DNA of 64,000 bases, from positions 444,966,687 to 445,030,686 of the forward strand of contig JAUMIR010000001.1 of assembly GCA_030847615.1 (NCBI GenBank). Direction: 5' to 3'. This stretch comes from Gambelia wislizenii. Taxonomy: Eukaryota > Chordata > Lepidosauria > Squamata > Crotaphytidae. How positions within the stretch are numbered: the first letter of the stretch is position 1; the number at the start of each line of letters is the position of its first letter. The notes below the pieces were generated by a model, which saw only the letters and a program-made list of their open reading frames with translations, was not told the origin of the DNA and searched no databases. The translations under genes were made by a program, and so were the position numbers. Below, in pieces: positions 22,066 through 34,234 of the stretch.

Positions 22066-23179
22066 ACCAGCTGATCACTTGCTTGCCTCTTTAACTCATG
22101 AAAAGCAGGTGTATATATTTGTTTTGGCCCCTTTCCCATGTTTCATTCATGAAGGAGGGGTCCCTATGTTGAAAGGTCAGTGAGATTGTGCTACATTGTT
22201 TAAATTTTGGAGTCAGGGGCAGTGTGGACCCATTGTTTTGTAGTAGACATGTGGACTCTAATGTCTATTTGCTGAATGCTGTCACCTTACAATCACTATT
22301 TGGGGTCAGACTAGATAGCCCACGAGACTCTGGGACTCTGCAAAGTCTTTTTCCTTTAACTCTCAGGCCTTGTCAGTGTTCCTTACTAATCAACTCTATG
22401 TTCCATAAACATATGATATGCTGATGTAAACAAATTCTTTCTCCAATAATGGTCGAACTGTACCCAAATGTTCCTAAGCTATCTTGCCTTGTACTTTCTG
22501 AACTATCAACAATTGTCTCAAGGAAGGGAAATTGCTGACACTAGAGAAAGGGAGGAGGGAATTGCTTTTTGCATACTGTCATTACTGTATAAAAGTATTC
22601 TGTCACCATAGCTCTTGGCTCTGACTCTTTGGAAGGTATTCCAGTCAAGCCCACCAGTGTAATAAAACTCACTTTCCAATCCGTGGGTCTGCTGTTCCAT
22701 GATTTCTGCAACAGTTTCTTTCAATATGTGGACCCAATTCACATGAATAATGCATGAAGAATTCGTATCTTTAGAAACCACACAGTTCAAGATGCTTTTT
22801 GTGCTGTGGCATTTTCACTAATTCATTTTATTTTTAGTTATTTGTTTGAATTGCAATTTTTAATGGCATTACTTAAGTTTTGCTTTGAAAGTTGTTTTGG
22901 GAACGTGTTCAAATGCAGTCCAGAAATATTGGATGACAGTGTGGGGACCCTGCTCTTTTTTTCTGAAGCCCAACACCCATGTTTACCCTGTCTCATCACC
23001 ATGAAGAAAGTGCCTTCATCCTTACAATTGTTTTTTCCCCCTCTCTCTTTGAAATCTTTCCTGTATGCTGTGTTTGCAATCAGATCTGCATTCTTGTATG
23101 CACTGATCTCCTCTTAAGCAACACACACAGGGAATGTGTCTTGTTTTGAAAAGGAAAAGTGGTACACTGAAGGGAACAG

Positions 23180-23360
23180 GGTTGCTAGAGTGAAAACTAG
23201 AGGGCTCTTGTACCTTTAATGGTTGTGTAGAAGAGGGAATTTCAGCAGGTGTTGCTTGTTACCTGGTTGTGCAACAAGCAACTGCCTGTTGAAATTCCCT
23301 CTTCTACACAACCATTAATGGTACAGGCACCTTCTTCCACTTTTCAGTCTGGCAACCTTA
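23180..23360. mobile_element. Short foldback MITE
   Basis: ATGGTTGTGTAGAAGAGGGA...GGTGTTGCTTGTT pairs with AACAAGCAACTGCC...TCCCTCTTCTACACAACCAT around a 12-bp loop near 23263. Outer ends GGTTGCTAGAGTGAAAA and TTTTCAGTCTGGCAACC are inverted. A diverged relative is at 42540-42690. Confidence 0.7.
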
Positions 23361-23753
23361 GGAGAGAGGGATGTTCAGCCCTCACTAAGCATTGGGATGA
23401 ATAATCCACAGAGGTTGTCTGCCCCTACTAGAAAGTTTAAAAACAATTAAAATAAAATTGAGAGTATGATGCTTTCGCCATGCAAAGGGGTTTGATGAAA
23501 CAGTTGAAGATAAGGCAGTCTTTGTGTTCTTTTAAATCCAGTATCAAAAAGTTTTGAGAGAATTCAACCCCTTAGCCTGTGAAGTGCTTGAAATTCACCA
23601 AAGATTTGAAAAGTTACTTTTTAAACCGGAGTTTCCAGAATTCCACAGCCAGTATGGCTATGATCTTGCTGAGTAGGAGATTCTGGGGATTACAAGTTTT
23701 TCAGACTCCTGAATTTGCCCAAACCAGTTGGATCTATGCCAACAATACTTCAC

Positions 23754-23984
23754 CTTTTCCTGCAGAGATGTCAGTCTTAGAGAGAGTATCTGTGATGCCA
23801 CCACTTAAGACCTCCTGCAGCTGCTGCTGTCTTATTGTCCAGTCGGGAACCTTGTCAGTAATTTGCCTCTGCTCCTCTGAGCTGTGGGGTAGCTCATCTG
23901 CTTCTGCCTTTCTCATGGACATCCGTATGTCAGAGCTGGAATAAGTGTAGCCGTGGCCAGCAGGGCAAATTTCCTTAAAGGCTT
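23754..23984 (-). CDS. LTBP2: LTBP2 exon: end of 8-Cys domain plus hinge/linker
   Basis: At 231 nt this is the longest exon seen. It opens with [19 protein letters not shown], which supplies the last cysteine of the 8-Cys domain. A charged, low-complexity linker follows ([20 protein letters not shown], then a Gln-rich stretch) with no cysteines and no predicted fold. This is the variable hinge region in LTBPs. The acceptor is TTGCAG and the donor is G|GTGAAGT. The last codon is split as G|GG, giving glycine with the following 20-nt exon. Confidence 0.93.
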
Positions 23985-24099
23985 CTGCAAGGTAGGCAGG
24001 CGCAAGATAACCATTTGATGGGACAGAGAAAAGGATGTCATAAGGAGAAGAAACAGCTAAAGGAAGATATGAACTTTTGGAGGATAGGCCCACAAAGTT

Positions 24100-25120
24100 A
24101 CCTTTTTAAAAAAACTAATAGCTCCCCAAATCTTCCAGTTACCCATGCCAATTGGGGGATTCCAAGAGTTGTAGTCCAACATAATAATAATAATCTGTAG
24201 CAGGAAGGACTCTTTCCCCCTGCCACAGTTACACAAGTTAGATATGTTGGGACACGCTTCTTCTGCTTTAGTCTACTTAAGTATCCATCACAGTTCTCTA
24301 ACCTGGGCAGAACATGTTTAAACTATATCTACCTGGAGCCAGAACTGAAAAATGGAAGTTGCCAGAAAAAAGGAAATAAAGATGTTTGCAGTAGGTGTGT
24401 CATTAGAAAATGCGACCTACCATTAACTGATACTGGAAACTGAACCTGCTGTTTGTTTCAATCTAACTGCACAGAAACTCTCATTCTTTCTACAGCCTTT
24501 TGTCTCCCTCTCAAGAACAAGCAGCTAGGTAATAAAGTAAAGGAATCTCCTGTCTGTTAAGGCTGTTAAGCCAAACAAACAGTCATAGCTCTGCAAGCCC
24601 AAGCAGCCTTTTAATCCTTTTGATGGTGTAAACAGCTCAGGGATGAGAGAAAAGGGTCATCCTCAAAGTTTCATCTTGCAACACAAGGCTGACTCTGGAG
24701 TACACCACAGTGAGGTGGCCTGCTTCACATAGAACCATCTGGGTGAGCAGCATAGATGGAGGAAATGAGTGTCACAATAGTGCAGGGCGAGTTAGGGAAA
24801 GTGTCAGCCTTGGCTTGGGAGGAAAGGGGCTACTATCATTTGGGCTCTGCTTCAGGCAGCAAAATGTTTGAGCTGGCACTGTGAGTGCCCAGGCCCTTTG
24901 AGAGTGTGTTTCTCTTCTCCATCCACCCTTAAAGTGAAATGCTAAATGGATTCACTATTGGGGTAGGTTTTGCTCTTGTTGACTGGTATTGCATAAACAA
25001 TTGACACTTCCTAGTAACTGGAACAGAAAAGAACAAAATCTTCCTCTGGGACAATACTGGATGTGTTGAGAAGTCATCATTCTGTTTTTCCCACAGGGTT
25101 CCAAAGCTTCTAGCAGCTTT
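24100..25120. other. Intron, nothing recognised
   Basis: Apart from a short (ATA)n run at 24182-24193 I see no repeat ends or coding signal. Confidence 0.4.
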
Positions 25121-25126
25121 TATTTA

Positions 25127-25713
25127 GGAGGTTATCAGACAAGAACAAAAAAAAAACCCAATCCCACAATCTCCCCCCACCCCAATCCCATCCCTGACCT
25201 GCCACAATCACACACCCCCTGCACTTACCTCCTCTCCCATTATTCCGACAGCCCAGGAGTGAAAGGAGCTCTAACAGAGCTCCCTTCACTTCCTGGATCG
25301 AAATCTCACGGATTCTCATGAGAAGATGTGAGTGTGGGAAATTCAAAAGTAAAAACAAAAATACACACAAAAAAGTGACACCAAGCACCTAAACACACAC
25401 AAAAAAATTATAAGTAACCCAGGGAGGGTACAAAAAAGAGGGTAGCTTGCCTGGATGTCCCGATCTCACCTGGAAGTATTCTGGTAGGGACCTCCCATTG
25501 ACACTGGGATGTCACCAGCATAACGAGGCACCAGAACACAAACAGAATGGGGGATCTATTGACAGCTTCTCCCATCAATAAAAAGCAGTGCCGGTGGAAC
25601 AGCAGCAGAACAGGTGCATAACGAGGGGGGGAACGACGTTGCCTGAAAAGGGAGCCCTTTTGCGATCTCCTGGCATTCATGTAACACCACTTTTAACACA
25701 TCTGATAATCTCC
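25127..25713. mobile_element. Foldback-family element, 587 bp class, TSD TTA
   Basis: The ends GGAGGTTATCAGACAAG and ATCTGATAATCTCC are flanked by TTA on both sides (25124-25126, 25714-25716). It is the same family as 9630-10237 but in the opposite orientation: GGGAGCCCTTTT, CAATAAAAAGCAG and the AGGAGGTAAGTG donor-like site all appear inverted. No coding capacity seen. Confidence 0.85.
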
Positions 25714-26097
25714 TTAGTGTCACACATCCACACTGCCTGAGCATAAGAAGTGGACACGCACCATTGGCCTCACAATCTTCTGCATATGATCAGAACCATG
25801 GACTAGAATTCATCACATTTACTTTTTTGGACTACACTTCCCAGATTCACACAACTAGCATGCCCATTGGTCATGCCAGCAGGAGCTGGGGTAGGGTGGG
25901 AGATGGGAGCTGTAAACCCCTAAAGGTAACCTTTTTAAATTTTGCCTTGGACACTCTAGCTTCTGAAGCCCAGCTTCTGGCAAAGAATGTGAAATGTTTG
26001 TCTGATAAAGGACTAAACTGAATTAAAGCAATCACAGAATTAAAATGATCAGACAAAATGCAAAAATAAAACCCCAAAGAACAAGCAGAATTCTTAC

Positions 26098-26262
26098 CAG
26101 AGCCTGGCAATGGACACTTTTCACAATTTACCCCCCAGCCTTTGCCAACACGACTGCAGCAGCAAATCTGTTTGGTTATGCGTTGGTTGAGTGGCAGGGC
26201 ACACACTTCTCCTACTGCTGAGCGATAGCACAGTCCCTGTTCTGTGGAAACAGCTTTATCCG
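26098..26262 (-). CDS. LTBP2: LTBP2 exon: eight-cysteine TB/hybrid-type domain
   Basis: The exon is 165 nt, phase 1 to 1, with a TTTCAG acceptor and a GTAAG donor. It opens with S(split)[14 protein letters not shown] and contains [19 protein letters not shown], including the triple cysteine typical of TB domains, then CEKCPLPGS. It holds seven of the eight cysteines; the eighth (EIC) comes from the next exon. In LTBP1, 3 and 4 one TB domain binds the TGF-beta propeptide; LTBP2 is known not to bind latent TGF-beta, and this domain is not the binding one. The protein is secreted and acts in fibrillin microfibrils. Confidence 0.94.
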
Positions 26263-26374
26263 CTGAAACAAAAGGAGTAATGCAGACCCATCAACTTTTG
26301 AAAATTGAAAAAAGAGAGAGAAAGATTTGGAATGCAATCTTATGCAAATTTACTCAGAAGAAAATATAGTAATG

Positions 26375-26560
26375 CTTGGTATGGCAGAAGGCAGTAGGAA
26401 GACTCCATTACAGGTGAATGGACTCAATCAAGGAAGCCACAGAGTTTGCAAGAGCTGAGCAGGGCTGTTAAAAACAGGATGTCTTGGATGACTCTCATTC
26501 GTAGAATCACCATAAGTCAAAGTTGACCTGATGGCAACTAACAACAACAAAGTCCTACTG
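26375..26560 (+). repeat. RTE-type LINE 3' end fragment with (AAC)n tail
   Basis: ACAGGTGAATGGACTCAATC, CTGAGCAGGGCTGTTAA, ATAAGTCAAAGTTGACCTGA and a tail of AACAACAAC. Same family as 14045-14232 and 53700-53880. Confidence 0.55.
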
Positions 26561-27689
26561 AGCTTAGCTGGACTTATTCTCATGTCCTATGCACCCTCAA
26601 GCACCACCGAACAGAGTGGCATTTAATTCTGAGTAAATGCTCACAGGATCATATTAGGCTCTTCCAGAGATCTTGAAGTTCCCACCTCCTCGTCCTTAAT
26701 ACCTCACCTATAATGAAGCTAAAGGCAGGGAAACACAGGAAACACGTTTATACTGGTATTCATTTAATGTAAAAAAAAAAAAAGCACTGAAGATGCTTAA
26801 TTTCATCATATAGTACTTTAAGAAGAACACTTGTTCAAAACATTCTGTTCTAAGATTCCAATCTGGACATTTCCAGTTTAGATTACTGGCAAAGAAGCTA
26901 GTTAATACAGTAATCCTGGGTCAATGATATTTTAAAAATTCCAAATCAAACTGCTAAATATAATATCTTAATGTGTAAATGAACTGCAAGATTCATAGAG
27001 CAACAAGGTTGCTGAGTATTATTCCTTTTGTTCTTAAATTTAGCACAAAATGTTTAGAGGCAATTTACCGTCATTGACTATAACATGGAACAGGCAACTG
27101 CTGTACTTTAATTTGCATTCTAATTTAATTATGTTTTTAACTGGCTATCATTTTTAGATGTTCTTCTCTGATTCATCAGACAGTTTAATATTGGTTATTT
27201 GTGAGTATTATTATTTTTAAAAATTGGTTAATACTACTGTAATTGTATTGTCATTAGCTACCTTGGGAATTTTATAGGAAAATGTGGTATAGATGAAACA
27301 AACAAATATACAAAGACAGATTGAAGGCAAAACTGATCAGAACAAATGGTTACAATTTAGTAATCAGAACTTATTTTCAAAGGGAAAGAGCTGTCTTTCA
27401 GACTGGGATACCTTTTGCCCAAAGTGGGAAGGTCAGCAGATCCCTCCCAGTTTATACTGCTGATGTCACTTCTGATGTGTGCATAAACTAAAGGGGAAAT
27501 ATGTTTCTTTTCGTTCAACAACTATCTGCAAAGTGACTCTAATGAATGAATGAACTGTCCTGGTTTGATCCCTCTGGCTAATGCCCACCCCTGCAGACAC
27601 TTTAGGACCAAACTGTGGCACAATACTTATAGAAAATTGGTTAACTACAAAATAAAAAGAAATTGTTGTTGTTTATTATTGATACTTAC

Positions 27690-27812
27690 AAATACAGTGA
27701 CTGCGGGATGGATCCAGCATGGTGCCTGGCTTACAAGTGCAGAGGAAGCTGCCACGGGTGTTCACACATTCTGCATCTTTACATACGCCAAGGATTAGAC
27801 ATTCGTTGATGT
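27690..27812 (-). CDS. LTBP2: LTBP2 exon: calcium-binding EGF domain
   Basis: This 123-nt exon (phase 1 to 1) encodes one complete cbEGF domain running from DINECLILG to SRSHCI. All six cysteines are present. The N-terminal DxNE and the later N..GSF give the calcium-binding signature. The acceptor is TTACAG and the donor GTAAGTATC. The run [11 protein letters not shown] is nearly identical to mammalian LTBP2 as I recall it and differs from LTBP1, LTBP3 and LTBP4, so it is the best evidence for the paralogue. In the family this domain sits between the first TB domain and the next 8-Cys domain, which is the order seen here. Confidence 0.93.
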
Positions 27813-28055
27813 CTGTAATATGAACCAAATATTCATTAGCCAGTATATCCTGCTGATGCTCCAAAGAGGAGTAGCAGTGGCAAAGAGAAATCGGCCAGAT
27901 ATGACAGGCAGAGAACAGCCACCCTATTGATATGATGGAATCACCAAGCTAAAGAGATTGTGGAGCATGGTGTTCATGGATTGAAGTAGAAACCTAGGTA
28001 AACACAGGTAGAAAAAAGGCAGAGAGATAAAAAGGCAAGATGGTTTTGTGATTTT

Positions 28056-28614
28056 GGGCTTTTCTATACAAGGCAATAAAATGTGGATTAGTGCACAGTA
28101 AAGCCAATTTGCAGCAGCTTTCATTTGTCGCCATGGGTTTTTCCCCAAGATTGCAAGTATGTGAAGCTATCCACATTTGATATTTTATTCCTACCAGTTG
28201 CCGCCAAACCCAAGGTGCAGAAGTACAACCTTCCGCATAAATAAACAGGGGGGAAAGGCTGTTTCATCACCTGAGCACATGACCACTACAGCAAAAATCC
28301 AACATGGCAGTTCCAGGTACTGCCTTACCAGCAAGCTCCACCCCCCAGCACAAGTCCAACCATTCAGCTTTCCACTTCCACTCTTATTGGGAAACCACAG
28401 CAAAGCAAATCGGTTGTCCCAATGAGCAGGAATGCACATTTCCAGCACAGTTTTTAAAAAAGTTTGGGGAAAACTGCGGAAGCTTTTCCCGTGGAGTATA
28501 TGGTGTTTTGGGGGCCCTTCTTCTGAATATGGTGAAATGATGAGAGATCCCATTGGGACAAAAGGTATTCTCCTTGAATTCTATGAGGAATATTTTCACC
28601 ATTTAGACAAGCCC
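28056..28614. mobile_element. GGGCYYGTCTA-ended MITE, 559 bp, TSD TTT
   Basis: Left end GGGCTTTTCTATACAAGG, right end (inverted) GGGCTTGTCTAAATGG; TTT flanks both. Internal blocks such as AAAATGTGGATTAGTGC, AAAATCCAACATGG and AGCAAGCTCCACC match 32077-32714. Both strands are open over long stretches without protein similarity. Confidence 0.8.
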
Positions 28615-28926
28615 TTTGACAAGAGATATCTAAATCAGCACTGTGCACAGCTGCATTTTAGAGAAAGAGGGAAATGAGTTGTTGGGTTCCCAGCTTAAAT
28701 AACTTTGAAAATTATTTAATAATTTTGAAAGTCTGTACATCTTGCCCTTAAATAACTTTGGAGGTACATACCTCTTGCCCTAATACAGATAACTGTGCAT
28801 CAATAATACGTTTACTATACCATCTATGTCTGTCTGTCTCCTCTCCTTGTCTCCTTCCCACCCCATGACCCTTGTTCAATTTTTATAGGATAAGCCTTCA
28901 TTACAGAAGCCTCATTCTTTATACAT

Positions 28927-29318
28927 ACTCTCCAACATTTCACAGATGAAAACTGGGATGCATGTGGTGAAACAATATGTGAGTGTGTTCAAGATGGCAA
29001 ATATTATTAATGACACCTTAATAATAATTAACAATATTAATACACAAGCTAGGAGTGGCTGCAGCAGTTTGCTTTTGCCTGAGTCTACAGAAAAGGACAC
29101 GATTCCACCTGCTCCTCTCCTCTCCTCCCATTGAGTTAATTGAGTGCGAACTACTTTTGCACTTTGAACTTAGTTTGCAGCAACTGAACTAAGCCACACA
29201 CAAAGGTGGAAAGTGGGAAAGAGACAGAGAAACTGGAACATTTTTAAAGCACCTGAAAAAGTGGGACAGCAGAGTATTAATCAAGACTGTCCCTGCCAAA
29301 CCAGGACATTTGGAGGGT
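28927..29318. mobile_element. Complete CTCCAA-ended MITE
   Basis: Left ACTCTCCAACATTTC and right CATTTGGAGGGT are inverted ends. ACAT (or TACAT) repeats at both flanks. Contains AACTGGAACATTTTTAAAGC and GTGGGACAGCAGAGTATTAA, which recur in 4770-4880. Probably a hAT or related MITE; the short target duplication makes the class uncertain. Confidence 0.6.
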
Positions 29319-30051
29319 ACATTTTACTCCTTGTTTCTTCTCTAAGATGACCTGATATGACAGGGTAGGCAACCTGATGCCTTATAGATGTTTCAGACTC
29401 CACTTCCTACGATCCCCAACCAGGACAGCAAATGGTTGTGTTACCTATGCTGACATCCCCCATCTTGGACTATCACATAATTGGCAATATTTAATAATTT
29501 GGCTTGCTGCAGCCTTCCACGTGGCTGTGAGGTAAACCAGGGACCCCAGATACCAATGCTGGTGTCATGTACAATTTAGGGAGGGGCCTTTAGAAATTCC
29601 CCAAACATGTCATACCCAGGTTAGAGTTCTTCCTGAAGAACACCTGGAGATGAGTCATTCACTGATCCACTCAATAATAGCAGAGTCCTTGATGGTTGTA
29701 AAACAGGTTTGTCCTCTTCCCATCTCCTCACAATAGAAGTTGCCTGTTCCTATTCAATTCCAAATGTAGTGCCTGTTAACGATCATTAACACCTCCAGAG
29801 AACCCTTTGCCTAGTTCTGGGAAACTCAGAGACATTGTATTTCACTCTAAATCCCATCCCTTTAGGGGAATTATCAAATATAAATACCACCCTAAAACAC
29901 TACCAAAATGTCTACAGTTCCTCTTCCTACATCCATGCTGCTGGTTTGCTGTGAGACCCTCAGAACACATCTGCACAAATCTCTGCTCCTCTGATAGGTA
30001 TTGTCTCACCTGAGAACCCCTTACTCTATTCCTCTATCCAGATACTTCCTA

Positions 30052-30677
30052 GGAGATTATCAGACAACCTTTTAAATCCAGAACAGGGATGACAGGAGAG
30101 GGCCAAAGGGCTCTCTTTTCAGATGACGTTGTCCCTGTCTAGTTCTGCTCCCATGTCCCCTCTGTTCCGTTTCCGTTCTCTTCTACTGACGGATTAATCT
30201 GTCAATAGATCGCCCGTTCCATTTCTATAATGCAATAACGGCCTTGTGAAGAGCTGTCCTGTTATGCTGGAGCTATGCCAGCCATGGTGGGAGTTCCCTC
30301 CCCAAGACTTCCAGGTGCGATCGGGATGAGGAGGTAAGTGGCACCCTTGTTTCCCCCCTCCCTGGATTACTTGTTTAATTTTAAGGGTGTTTGGGGGCTT
30401 AGTTTTCTTGTTCGACATTTGGTTTCCTTTTTATTTTTAAATCTCCTATGCATCGTTCTCTCGCGAGAATGTGCAGGATTTGCTTTACGAGACGTGAATG
30501 CAGCTTTACGACAGCTGCATTCACTCCCAGAGGGCCGAGGGGAAGGGGAGCAGTTTTCATGCCAGGATAAGGTAGGTGTCTGAATTTTTCTTTAAAACTG
30601 GAACAGGGACAGAAGTGGGGCAGGTGGGGGGGGTAGTGAGACAGGGATGCTATCAGACGGTTTGTCTGATAATCTCC
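30052..30677. mobile_element. Foldback-family element, 626 bp class, TSD CTA
   Basis: GGAGATTATCAGACAACC at the left and GTTTGTCTGATAATCTCC at the right are inverted; CTA flanks both. Interior blocks CTCTCTTTTCAGATGACGTT, TGACGGATTAATCTGTCA and AGGAGGTAAGTGG match 9630-10237. No coding capacity. Confidence 0.87.
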
Positions 30678-31059
30678 CTACTATCTTCAATAGCCTTGTG
30701 TGATTGCTTGAAGCCTGTTGGTTTGAATGCTGTTAAAACTAATTTCTAATAAAAACCATTTAAGTGTACGTTCGGGCTTGGAGTCTCCTCAGTTACTACA
30801 TAGATCAAAAGATCCTGCCATTGCCTAACCTCTCACTGCCTTTTTGAGCTAATATTTTCCATATTAAGATGCGGACACTAGTGGGATCCTTGTGGACCCC
30901 ATGCAATTTGAGTAACAAGTTGGGGGTTGTAGTCCAGAATATCTGAAGGGCACTGGGTTGCCTGTTGTTGTGATAGGCATGGTAAAGGCCTAAATCAGGT
31001 ACCTTTTTTACACAGTTTCCCCCAAGCAATCCAAGGCAGCATACATGTGTCTTCCCCTT

Positions 31060-31195
31060 TCTATTTTACCCCTACAACAACCTTTGAGGTCCATTAAAAT
31101 GAGAAATGGTTGGCAGCCCAGGTCATCCAGTGAAATTCATGACTGAGTGAGGATTTGAACCTGGGTCCTAATCTAAAATTCTGGCCACTACAAAG
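31060..31195 (-). repeat. SINE/MIR-like fragment (minus)
   Basis: CCTACAACAACCTTTGAGGT, CCAGGTCATCCAGTGAAATT, GGATTTGAACCTGGG and CTGGCCACTACA follow an inverted MIR-like SINE. A related copy is at 39455-39628. Confidence 0.5.
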
Positions 31196-32076
31196 GGACA
31201 ACACTTCTCAAAGGGTCACTGAAAGTGTATGCTTTCCTTCTTTGTAGCACCTTTGAGATTTCAGCAGCTAACTCTTTCTGCCTTTGCTATCCCATAGAAC
31301 CTGAATTGATTCAACTAAGGATTAAGAAGGAATATAGGAAAGAATCTGGTTTTTCTAGCTGAGTACCAGGTGGATGCAATCATGTGCCAGAAGACTTTAG
31401 GTGATCGCCAGAAATAAAAGAATGTTAAGTGTTCCAAATTAGAGTCTTGGCCAGTTTGACTCATAGCCACAAATCCTGGCCAACATGTTTCGTAGGGTTT
31501 TTGTGTAACCGAGTCTGCTTGGAGTTAAATTTAAATCCATTTGTTACTCCCAACAAGAGCAGACCCTTTGAATCAATGGGATTTAAGCAGGTGTTGACTT
31601 ACCATTAAACAGTTGACTCACTGGGTCTGCTGTAGGTGGAGCTAGCAAAGCAATTCAGGCTAGTGTTAGAAAAACTGATTAATTACAGGCAGATAATACC
31701 ATTGCTCCTTCTAGTCTGGTTCCCTTCATGCCACACTGTAGTAAGTATTGAAAGGCAAAAGAGACTTGAAACATTTTATAATCCAGGGGAGTGGTGGGGC
31801 AGGGGGGAAGGATAGACAAGGTCTCAAGAGGTATAAAATTAGATTTTCTTTCTAGTCTGTGTTTCAGTCTGAAAATATTTGTGCACCCTTCTTCAGGAGA
31901 AAACAATTTGAAAAACCAACCTACAAGAATCTCAACAAATTATTTATGCTTGGCAACTGATGTCGTACCAAGTATCTATGTATTCCAATATCTGATGCAT
32001 GGCATCATGTACAGTATCAGGCCTCTAATTCTGTCTACCATGATCTAGTTGCACCCTGCATTATAACTGATATCCA

Positions 32077-32714
32077 GGGCCTGTCTATATGAGGGAATAA
32101 AATGTGGATTGGTGCGCAATAATACCAATTCACAGTAGCTTTAATTTATCTCCACAATTTTTTTCAAGATCGATTGGTGTGCGAAGCTAACCGTGTTCGC
32201 TGTTTGAACAGGCATACCAGCGAATCAAGATGGTGGGCACAAGTGAATTACTGATGGTTTTAGTCTTCCCAAGTTGCCGCTGTCGAAACAGTATTTTTTT
32301 TAAAAAAAACTAAATCCAAGGTGTGGAGGAGTGATCTTCCGCTTAAATAAACAAAAGAAAAATTTTAAAAAGCCATTTTGTTGCCTCAGCGCATGATCAC
32401 TATGATGAAAATCCAACATGGTGGTTCCAGGATCTGCCTTTTTAGCAAGCTCCACCACCCCCATGCACATCTGACCAATCAGCTATCCTCTTTAGGACTG
32501 TGCAGCAGTGTGATTCAATTGTCCTAATGAGCGTGCATTTCCCCTGCAGTTTTTTAAAAACTACGGAAAAGACCTGAAGTCTTTTCTGGCATAGTTTTTG
32601 TGGTTTTTGGCCCCGCCTCCCTCTGAACATCACGATTCAACACGGGATCTCATTAAGATGGATGGAATTCCCCACTAATTCCATGAGGAGTTTTTTCATC
32701 GTCTAGACGGGCCC
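32077..32714. mobile_element. GGGCYYGTCTA-ended MITE, 638 bp, TSD CCA
   Basis: Left end GGGCCTGTCTATATGAGG, right end (inverted) GGGCCCGTCTAGACGATG; CCA flanks both (32074-32076, 32715-32717). The interior is homologous to 28056-28614 and partly to 2231-2565 and 57981-58370. A 3-bp duplication with GG-starting ends would fit a PIF/Harbinger-like source, but this is inference. Confidence 0.82.
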
Positions 32715-32717
32715 CCA

Positions 32718-33300
32718 ATGTACTGTGGTGTTTGGAGTGTTGGAATGGGACTTTGGAGGTTCAGGTTCTAGACTCCACAGCAGAGGGTCTCCTTGGGTGA
32801 TGTTTTTGGGTTGTGATTCTTTCTGCGCTGCCGTTTCTCTTCAAGACTTGTTCGGCGTGAGTTCTCAAATAAGGCTGCAGCATTGTGGACTGTGCGTCTC
32901 CATGCCTCCCGATGTGAGGCCAGGGCGGACCACTGTTGGTGATCAATTTGGCCAAGCCTGCCCATGGTGAGTTCACTGCATAGTACTATTTTTGGGAGGC
33001 GATGGTCTTCCATCCTAGAAAGATGCCCTGCCCAGCACAGCTGTGTTCTCAGTATCATGGCCTCAATGCTGGTGATCCCTGCTTGCTCAAGGACAGCAAC
33101 ATTCGTCACATAGTCAGTCCAGTGCATATTTAGGATTGTGTGTATACAGCACTGATGAAAGCATTCAAGGAGTCGTAAGTGGTGGCGATAGGTGACCCAT
33201 GTTTCAGATCCATAAAGGAGAATAGACAGTACAATGGCTCTATACACATTAATTTTTGTGCTTCGCCTCAGGTGTTTATTACTCCAGACTCTTTTGTAAA
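32718..33300 (-). pseudogene. Non-LTR retrotransposon C-terminal coding fragment
   Basis: The minus-strand frame reads INVYRAIVLSILLYGSETWV, then a helical region with HQCCIHTILNMHWTDYV, and LCWAGHLSRMEDHRLPKIVL, the C-terminal part of a LINE reverse-transcriptase ORF. It ends at 32768, where its 3' UTR is missing. Homologous to 3538-4033 on the plus strand. The immediate 5' flank is LINE-like AT-rich sequence. Confidence 0.75.
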
Positions 33301-33559
33301 GTCTTCCAAATTCATTATATATACATATAATATACATGGTTTATATTTGATCACATGTATTGGTCAGTTTATTTTATTTTTATATTTTCTTGCTGTTTCA
33401 TACTATATTATTGTTGTGGGGTTTCTTTGGTTTTTTGTACTTATCTGGATAATTTGTTTTGCAATTGTATTCTGTAGTCTTATGTTTATTATTCCTTCCT
33501 TCCCTCTATGTGTGCTTATATACACACTTATTTTAAATTGTACGCCTTTGGCAGGGCCC

Positions 33560-33685
33560 AATGTTTTGTTTTGTTTTGTTTTGTTTGCTTGTTTTAATGC
33601 AAAGTGCCATGTTCATAGAAGGTGCTATATAAATAAACAATGATGATGATGACGATGACGACAACAACAACAACAACAACAATTA
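33560..33685 (+). repeat. LINE 3' tail with (TTTTG)n, (GAT)n and (AAC)n runs
   Basis: A TTTTG run (33562-33590), then GAAGGTGCTATATAAATAAA, a LINE 3' end, then GATGATGATGACGATGACGA and CAACAACAACAACAACAAC. Confidence 0.6.
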
Positions 33686-34234
33686 TTTCCTACAAGGTTC
33701 AAGCTGTGTTTGTGCTCTCAGGTGTTTGTGTGAATGTCTTTATTACACAGAAAATAAAATGACAGGAAGAGAAGCATTTGTAATGTCACTGATCATTGTT
33801 GACTGTGTAGGTTACATAGGATATGTAGGTTTTCCATTGGACACAAGACACACTTAAAAGGGACACTTAAAATAGCTTTGGCTTTAGCTATGCGGTGGTG
33901 AAGGAGGAATCTAGCAGCACCTGCTATGTTTTAGCATGAGCTTTTTTTTTTTTAATTTTTGTGGATTTCTGAGGAAGTAGAGTGAAATCCTTAAAAGTTC
34001 ATGCCTTTAAGTTAATCTTAAAGGTTCCACAAGATTTCCCTTTCCCCTTTTTATACTTGCCAGAACATTTATCTTCACTTCTGCATTAATAGCAATCTGA
34101 TGATCAGACATAAAGATAAAAGGAAGATACATTCAAAAGAGATTTGGACCTAAATCCAATTCCTGAAAGATAAATCACATTGATTCAGTGGATCTGCTCT
34201 CATTGGGATTAATAATTAGATTTAGGGCTTGTCT

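Noticed and set aside
33179..33643. 154-codon hydrophobic frame resembling a membrane protein
   Set aside because: It is antisense to a LINE fragment at its start and continues into AT-rich LINE 3' sequence; hydrophobicity comes from T-richness.
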